The notes under the pieces are model-generated. The model ran no database searches and was not told the DNA's origin. It saw nothing but the letters and a program-made list of their open reading frames with translations. Positions 8,521 through 12,029 of a stretch of DNA of 12,029 nucleotides are shown here, one piece after another. The position numbers were made by a program, and so were the translations under genes. The DNA is taken from NCBI GenBank assembly GCA_016098155.1, contig JAAAJB010000584.1:9704-21732 (forward strand), given 5' to 3'. The number at the start of each line of letters is the position of its first letter. Position 1 is the stretch's first letter. This DNA is from Actinomortierella ambigua. Lineage: Eukaryota; Mortierellomycota; Mortierellomycetes; Mortierellales; Mortierellaceae.

Positions 8521-8543
8521 CTCTCTCTCTCTCTCTCTCTCTC
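8521..8543 (+). repeat. (CT)n microsatellite
   Basis: A pure CT dinucleotide run of 23 nt followed by CCTTCCC, about 390 bp upstream of the IML2 start. Perfect dinucleotide runs of this kind are usually length-polymorphic. Confidence 0.95.
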
Positions 8544-8666
8544 CCTTCCCCTGTTACTCTCTTGTCTCTTCAACCCCTTTGGCTCCGTTCAACATTTTCC
8601 TCTTCAGTTGCAGCCTCCAAGAGACGGAGAGACGGGAGAGGAGTGCGTTCAGGCTGGCTGTACAGC

Positions 8667-8738
8667 AAGAGAAAGAGAGAGAAGTGAGAGAGAGGGAGAG
8701 AGATGTGTGCGCGTGTCTACTGTGAGATAGAGAGAGAA
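8667..8738 (+). repeat. GA-rich tracts in the divergent promoter
   Basis: Two purine blocks (8667-8703 and 8723-8738) consist mainly of GAGA repeats, interrupted by GTGTGCGCGTGTCTACTGT. They are complementary to the CT tracts on either side (8521-8543 and 8792-8806), so the strand alternates between pyrimidine and purine in a CT-GA-CT pattern. Confidence 0.85.
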
Positions 8739-8931
8739 CAAAGAGTGTTGAAACCAGCAGCAACTATTTTAGTTTGCCTCTTTTATTCACTTCTCTCTCT
8801 CTCTCCCTTTCTCTCCCCGTCCTTCCCCCCCCCCACACACCTCCATTGGACGCATCACTTCTCCACGCTTTCATTGACCGTTAAGAAAAAACAATTCGAA
8901 AAAATAGAAGAGAAACCACTTCCTCTCCATC

Positions 8932-11518
8932 ATGGCCTTGACTGAGCAGGAGGACGATGCCAAGATGATGGCTCAATTGCAGAAAGATCTCAATGGCATG
9001 AGCACAGACGGGGACGGTTTAGAAAGCGATGCTGCCTCAACGGCTTCCTCCTCGACCACGGCCACCTCGGCCAGCAAGGTACCTGCCAACATGCTGTCTG
9101 CCGCAGAACAGGTGAAGGAAGGTAAGATGATGATGCCTTCCCTGATGCTGCTGTTCGCTTCTCTGTTCTTGCACAGACTGGTTCCTTGTGTCCTTGCTTC
9201 CTTGCTTCACCCTCACTTTTTGGCTTTCGACTCCACATGTTCGGACCTTTGCCACTCACCAGAGCCTGCTATTGTCGTCTTTTACTAATAGACGAGCCTA
9301 TGCTATACGGCGTGAAAATCTTCTTTGAGAACCAATTCGTGGAGGCACAACGTATCTTTTCCACTCAGGACCAGACCAACCCGGTCTTCACCCTCGGCTC
9401 TGGCGCATTAGCCTTCCTGAAAGGTATCGAAAGCGGAATCTGAAAGGGCCACGTTGCAGTCCAGTTCATTTTGAATGAGAACAGCCCAATTGACCACCCT
9501 CCTCTACCTCCCCCATCTGTTTTTTTTTTCTTGGTTTATGTGATCGGGGAAATATCAATCATGGACAAACAATATCAATCAATTGCACGCAACAGCATGC
9601 ATGACATTCAATGAGGCTGATATCCAGGAGGCTATCCGCATCCTGCAGCATGCCGAGACTCTTGCTACTGCACAGATCCATGCAGCACCAAAAAAGTCGG
9701 TATCGCTATCCAGCTCCATCTCCAAGTTCGTTTCATCAGGCTGGAACAACTATTTTGGCTCCAATGGCAGCAAGAGCAACAAGTCGTCCGCACCCTCAAC
9801 CCCTGAGCCGCCACCACCGAAACACATGACCAATGGCGAAGTGAGAGCTCGGGTCATCCGCGCAGAGAGCTTGCTTTTAACTGCCCTGATCCAGCTGTTC
9901 CAAGAATCTATGATGAGCTACCTCAAGGCGGGCCTCAACATTCGAAAGGGTATGTTCATGTGTCTATGCATCCACTGTCAGCGTGGAAACAAAAAAAATC
10001 ACCAGTGCATTGAAAACCTTCATTCCTCTCCTTACCCCTTTCCTCACAAATTTGCAACGGCTGTCGTCGTGCAACAACACAATTACCTCCGACTGACACA
10101 CCCCTTCTGTTATGTGGCGTACATGTACATGCAACAGGCTACAAGTCGTACGAAAATGTGTGGAACGAAGTCAATGGCATGGGTGCAGAGTCTGACACCT
10201 TGGTCGACAAAAATACACTTGGCGGCATCCAGTTTGGGTAAGGCGTGCTCGTTCTCATTGTCTCCTTTTTTTCCCGGTGAGAGACACCAACGGTATTCTG
10301 CAACTCACACATGGCAAAATCCCGTTCTCGGTCATTCTTTACCTTGTCCCTCCCTTTTTGTCCTTCAGCATGGGTACAATCAACATCGTTTTGGCATCCA
10401 TGCCCGCCAAGATTCTGCGGATCATCTCCACATTCGGGTACACTGGCGACAAGGCACTGGGCTTTGACCTGACGCAGAAATGCATTGAAGGCAAGGGTAT
10501 CCGCTCGCCTCTCGGCTCGCTGCTCTTCCTGTCATACTACACCATCCTTGCTGGGTTCGCACCCAATGTCCTAGGCGATCGCAATATCCCGCTCGCGGAC
10601 AAGTGCCTAGATGATGCACTCAAGACGTACAAGGAGTCTGCATTCTTCCTGTATTTCGCGGGTCGAAACAATAGGCTGAAAGGAGAAATCGACGAGTCGA
10701 CAGCGGCATTCGAGCTTGCATCCAGCAAGGCAACACCCGAGTGGGGACAGGAGCTTCAGCGACTGTGTGATTACGAGCTCGGACTAAACTACGCCATCAA
10801 GCTGGAGTGGACAAAGGCCATGCCATATTTTGAACGACTGGCGCAAGAAAACTACTGGTCAACGGCGTTTTTCCTGTACTTCAAGGCGGCATGTCTGGAG
10901 AATGCAGGCCGGAGGGACGAGGCGCTGAAAACATACCAGTTGATTCCGGGCCTGATGAACCGCAAATTTGGCGGGCGGACAATTCAAGTAGAGCTGTATG
11001 TGTTGCGCAAGATCAAGCTGTTTGAGTCGAACGGATTTTTGACCAACTTGCCAGCGCTGGAGATCCTGTTGATCTGGAATACATTCAGTTCGATGACGCG
11101 GGCGAATCTTGAGATCTGTTTGAGTCAGGTCGAGAAACAGATTGGACTGACGCGGACGACGACGACGCTGGACACGGTGGTGGTTCTGAAAACGATCCGC
11201 GGCTCGATTTTGCACCAGCTTGGCCGACACAAGGAAGCGGATGACTGTCTCAAGTGGGTGGTGGAGCTCAACCCGACGAGGATTCAGGAGGAGAAATGGG
11301 TGTTGCCGTTTGCCTGCTGGGAGGCCGGTAACGGGTACTGGATGCAGGATAAGGATGTCGCGGGAGACGGCCGCTGGAAGCGCGCCAAGGCCATGTGGGA
11401 TAAGGCGATGACTTTCACGGGCTATGAGTTTGAGTTCCGACTTTCCATTCGTGTCCACGCAGCCATGATGAAGGTCGACGATCTTTTGGAAGAGATGCGA
11501 CTCAAGGTGTACCACTAG
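8932..11518 (+). CDS. IML2: IML2/TTC39-family TPR-like protein (5 exons)
   Basis: Member of the IML2/TTC39 (DUF3808) family. The yeast protein is linked to clearance of inclusion bodies and to lipid droplets, and animal TTC39 proteins to lipid metabolism; the biochemical activity is not well defined. Exons: 8932-9121, 9292-9423, 9596-9949, 10138-10237, 10369-11518; introns are 131-188 nt, GT-AG, and the joined frame gives 641 aa. The start has a strong context (A at -3, G at +4). The N-terminal ~60 residues are acidic and Ser/Thr-rich. Conserved family blocks follow: GSGALAFLKACMTF across exons 2-3, and GGIQFGMGTINIVL across the exon 4-5 junction with FGYTGDKALGFDL after it. A Ser-rich loop (about 140-184) interrupts the helical part. 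The C-terminal half has TPR-like helix pairs, for example WTKAMPYFERLAQ, GRRDEALKTYQLI and GRHKEADDCLKWVVELNP. No membrane segment is obvious. Divergently transcribed from SLC33A1. Confidence 0.92.
9551..9581 (+). repeat. 11-bp direct repeat in IML2 intron 2
   Basis: AATATCAATCA occurs at 9551-9561 and again at 9571-9581, exactly 20 bp apart, just before the acceptor at 9595. The second copy lies where a branch point is expected, so the duplication may duplicate the branch-site region. Confidence 0.8.
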
Positions 11519-11950
11519 ACACATAGAAGAAAAACCCCCTCCACATCCAGCATTCAATAGAAGGTCTGTGCTTGAGGGTTCCGATGCTTCATTTTTTTTC
11601 GAATTTAAATGTTTTTTTTCGAGATCAACCCCTTTCCGAGACTACATGTCAATCACAACCGTGGTGACATAAAATCGCACTTATAGTCAAAGTGTACGTA
11701 CATCGATCATGTATGTAGCAGCCTGCCATGTGTTTTTTTGAATGTAGATACGCTTGGACGATACGGTGCAAGGTTTTTCCAACGAAAGACGGAGGCACGA
11801 TGTGTAATAGAGTTTATATAACATATCGTTGAATTACCTGGGTTTTGCATGTCATGTCACCGTGATAAATGTACATGTGGGAGGCATGAATAATGTTATT
11901 TTACTTGAAAAAAGTCTAAGGTGGATGGAATGATGTCGTCGCTATCGGAG
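11519..11950 (+). other. IML2 3' flank, no gene seen
   Basis: This AT-richer stretch follows the IML2 stop and probably holds its 3' UTR and poly(A) site. Candidate A-rich elements are CATAAAAT near 11668 and GATAAATG near 11863; no exact AATAAA was found on the plus strand. T-runs occur at 11592-11599 and 11612-11619. I see no tRNA, ncRNA or coding sequence. Confidence 0.55.
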
Positions 11951-11958
11951 AGTTCTCT

Positions 11959-12029
11959 CCCCCCCCCCCCAAAAAAAAACACACACCCCCCCCCCCCCCC
12001 AGCACCCCCCCCCCCCCCCCAGTACCCCG
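11959..12029. repeat. Poly-C/poly-A low-complexity window edge
   Basis: A C12 run (11959-11970) is followed by A9 (11971-11979), CACACA, a C15 run (11986-12000), AGCA, a C16 run (12005-12020) and AGTACCCCG. The outermost part closely resembles the left edge read outward on the other strand. It is probably where a contig ended in homopolymer sequence. Confidence 0.85.

Larger units (their letters stand above)
8115..8931. promoter_or_regulatory. Divergent promoter region between SLC33A1 and IML2
   Basis: These 817 bp lie between the two divergent start codons and must carry both promoters and leaders. The half nearest SLC33A1 is purine-rich on the plus strand (so CT-rich in the SLC33A1 leader) with G-runs; the half nearest IML2 alternates CT tracts (8521-8543, 8792-8806) with GA tracts (8667-8703, 8723-8738). 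No clear TATA or CCAAT box is evident. Open frames here are low-complexity. Confidence 0.7.

Noticed and set aside
8120..8725. 201-codon plus-strand open frame in the divergent promoter
   Set aside because: It lacks an ATG at its left end and is low-complexity (Arg/Glu/Lys, then Leu/Ser from CT repeats); better explained as promoter sequence.
10859..11557. 232-codon minus-strand open frame opposite IML2 exon 5
   Set aside because: Long, but with no recognisable domain and fully overlapping a conserved coding exon; antisense open frames are common in such coding DNA.
1..12029. Mobile element, CRISPR array, tRNA/rRNA, telomere repeat, or biosynthetic/defence cluster
   Set aside because: Looked for and not seen: no terminal inverted repeats with transposase or reverse-transcriptase motifs, no regularly spaced repeats, no cloverleaf pattern noticed by eye, no TTAGGG array. 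The four genes are conserved single-copy-type genes.

Overview
The window looks like nuclear DNA of a filamentous fungus. It holds four intact protein-coding genes split by 14 short GT-AG introns (88-188 nt, with one of 510 nt). Donors are GTAAGT- or GTATGT-like. Promoters are pyrimidine-rich, and the DNA carries many homopolymer and dinucleotide runs. The protein set plus this intron style suggests an early-diverging lineage such as Mortierellomycotina; that placement is inference, not read from a marker gene. No bacterial, phage, plasmid, transposon, tRNA, rRNA or CRISPR feature was seen.

Layout from left to right. Positions 1-417 hold a G-rich window edge and a pyrimidine-rich leader with one upstream ORF. 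Positions 418-3854 (+) encode a Dot1-type histone H3 lysine-79 methyltransferase (4 exons, 1016 aa) with an unusual His-tract and RS-rich N-terminal half. After a 172-bp convergent gap, 5247-4027 (-) encodes calcineurin B, the Ca2+-binding regulatory subunit (3 exons, 174 aa). Upstream of it, in tandem, 8114-5676 (-) encodes an SLC33A1-type acetyl-CoA transporter (6 exons, 586 aa). An 817-bp divergent promoter region rich in CT/GA repeats separates it from 8932-11518 (+), an IML2/TTC39-family TPR-like protein (5 exons, 641 aa). The last 511 bases hold no gene and end in poly-C runs.

The four genes are ordinary conserved eukaryotic housekeeping or regulatory genes: chromatin marking, Ca2+ signalling, ER acetyl-CoA supply, and lipid or inclusion-body homeostasis. 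Nothing indicates a functional cluster. Both Dot1 and an acetyl-CoA transporter touch protein modification, but their adjacency is most simply chance. I found no convincing new multi-gene system. The most notable points are the RS domain in Dot1, matching C16 motifs at both window ends, a perfect G-quadruplex motif upstream of calcineurin B, the uORF, and the repeat-rich divergent promoter.
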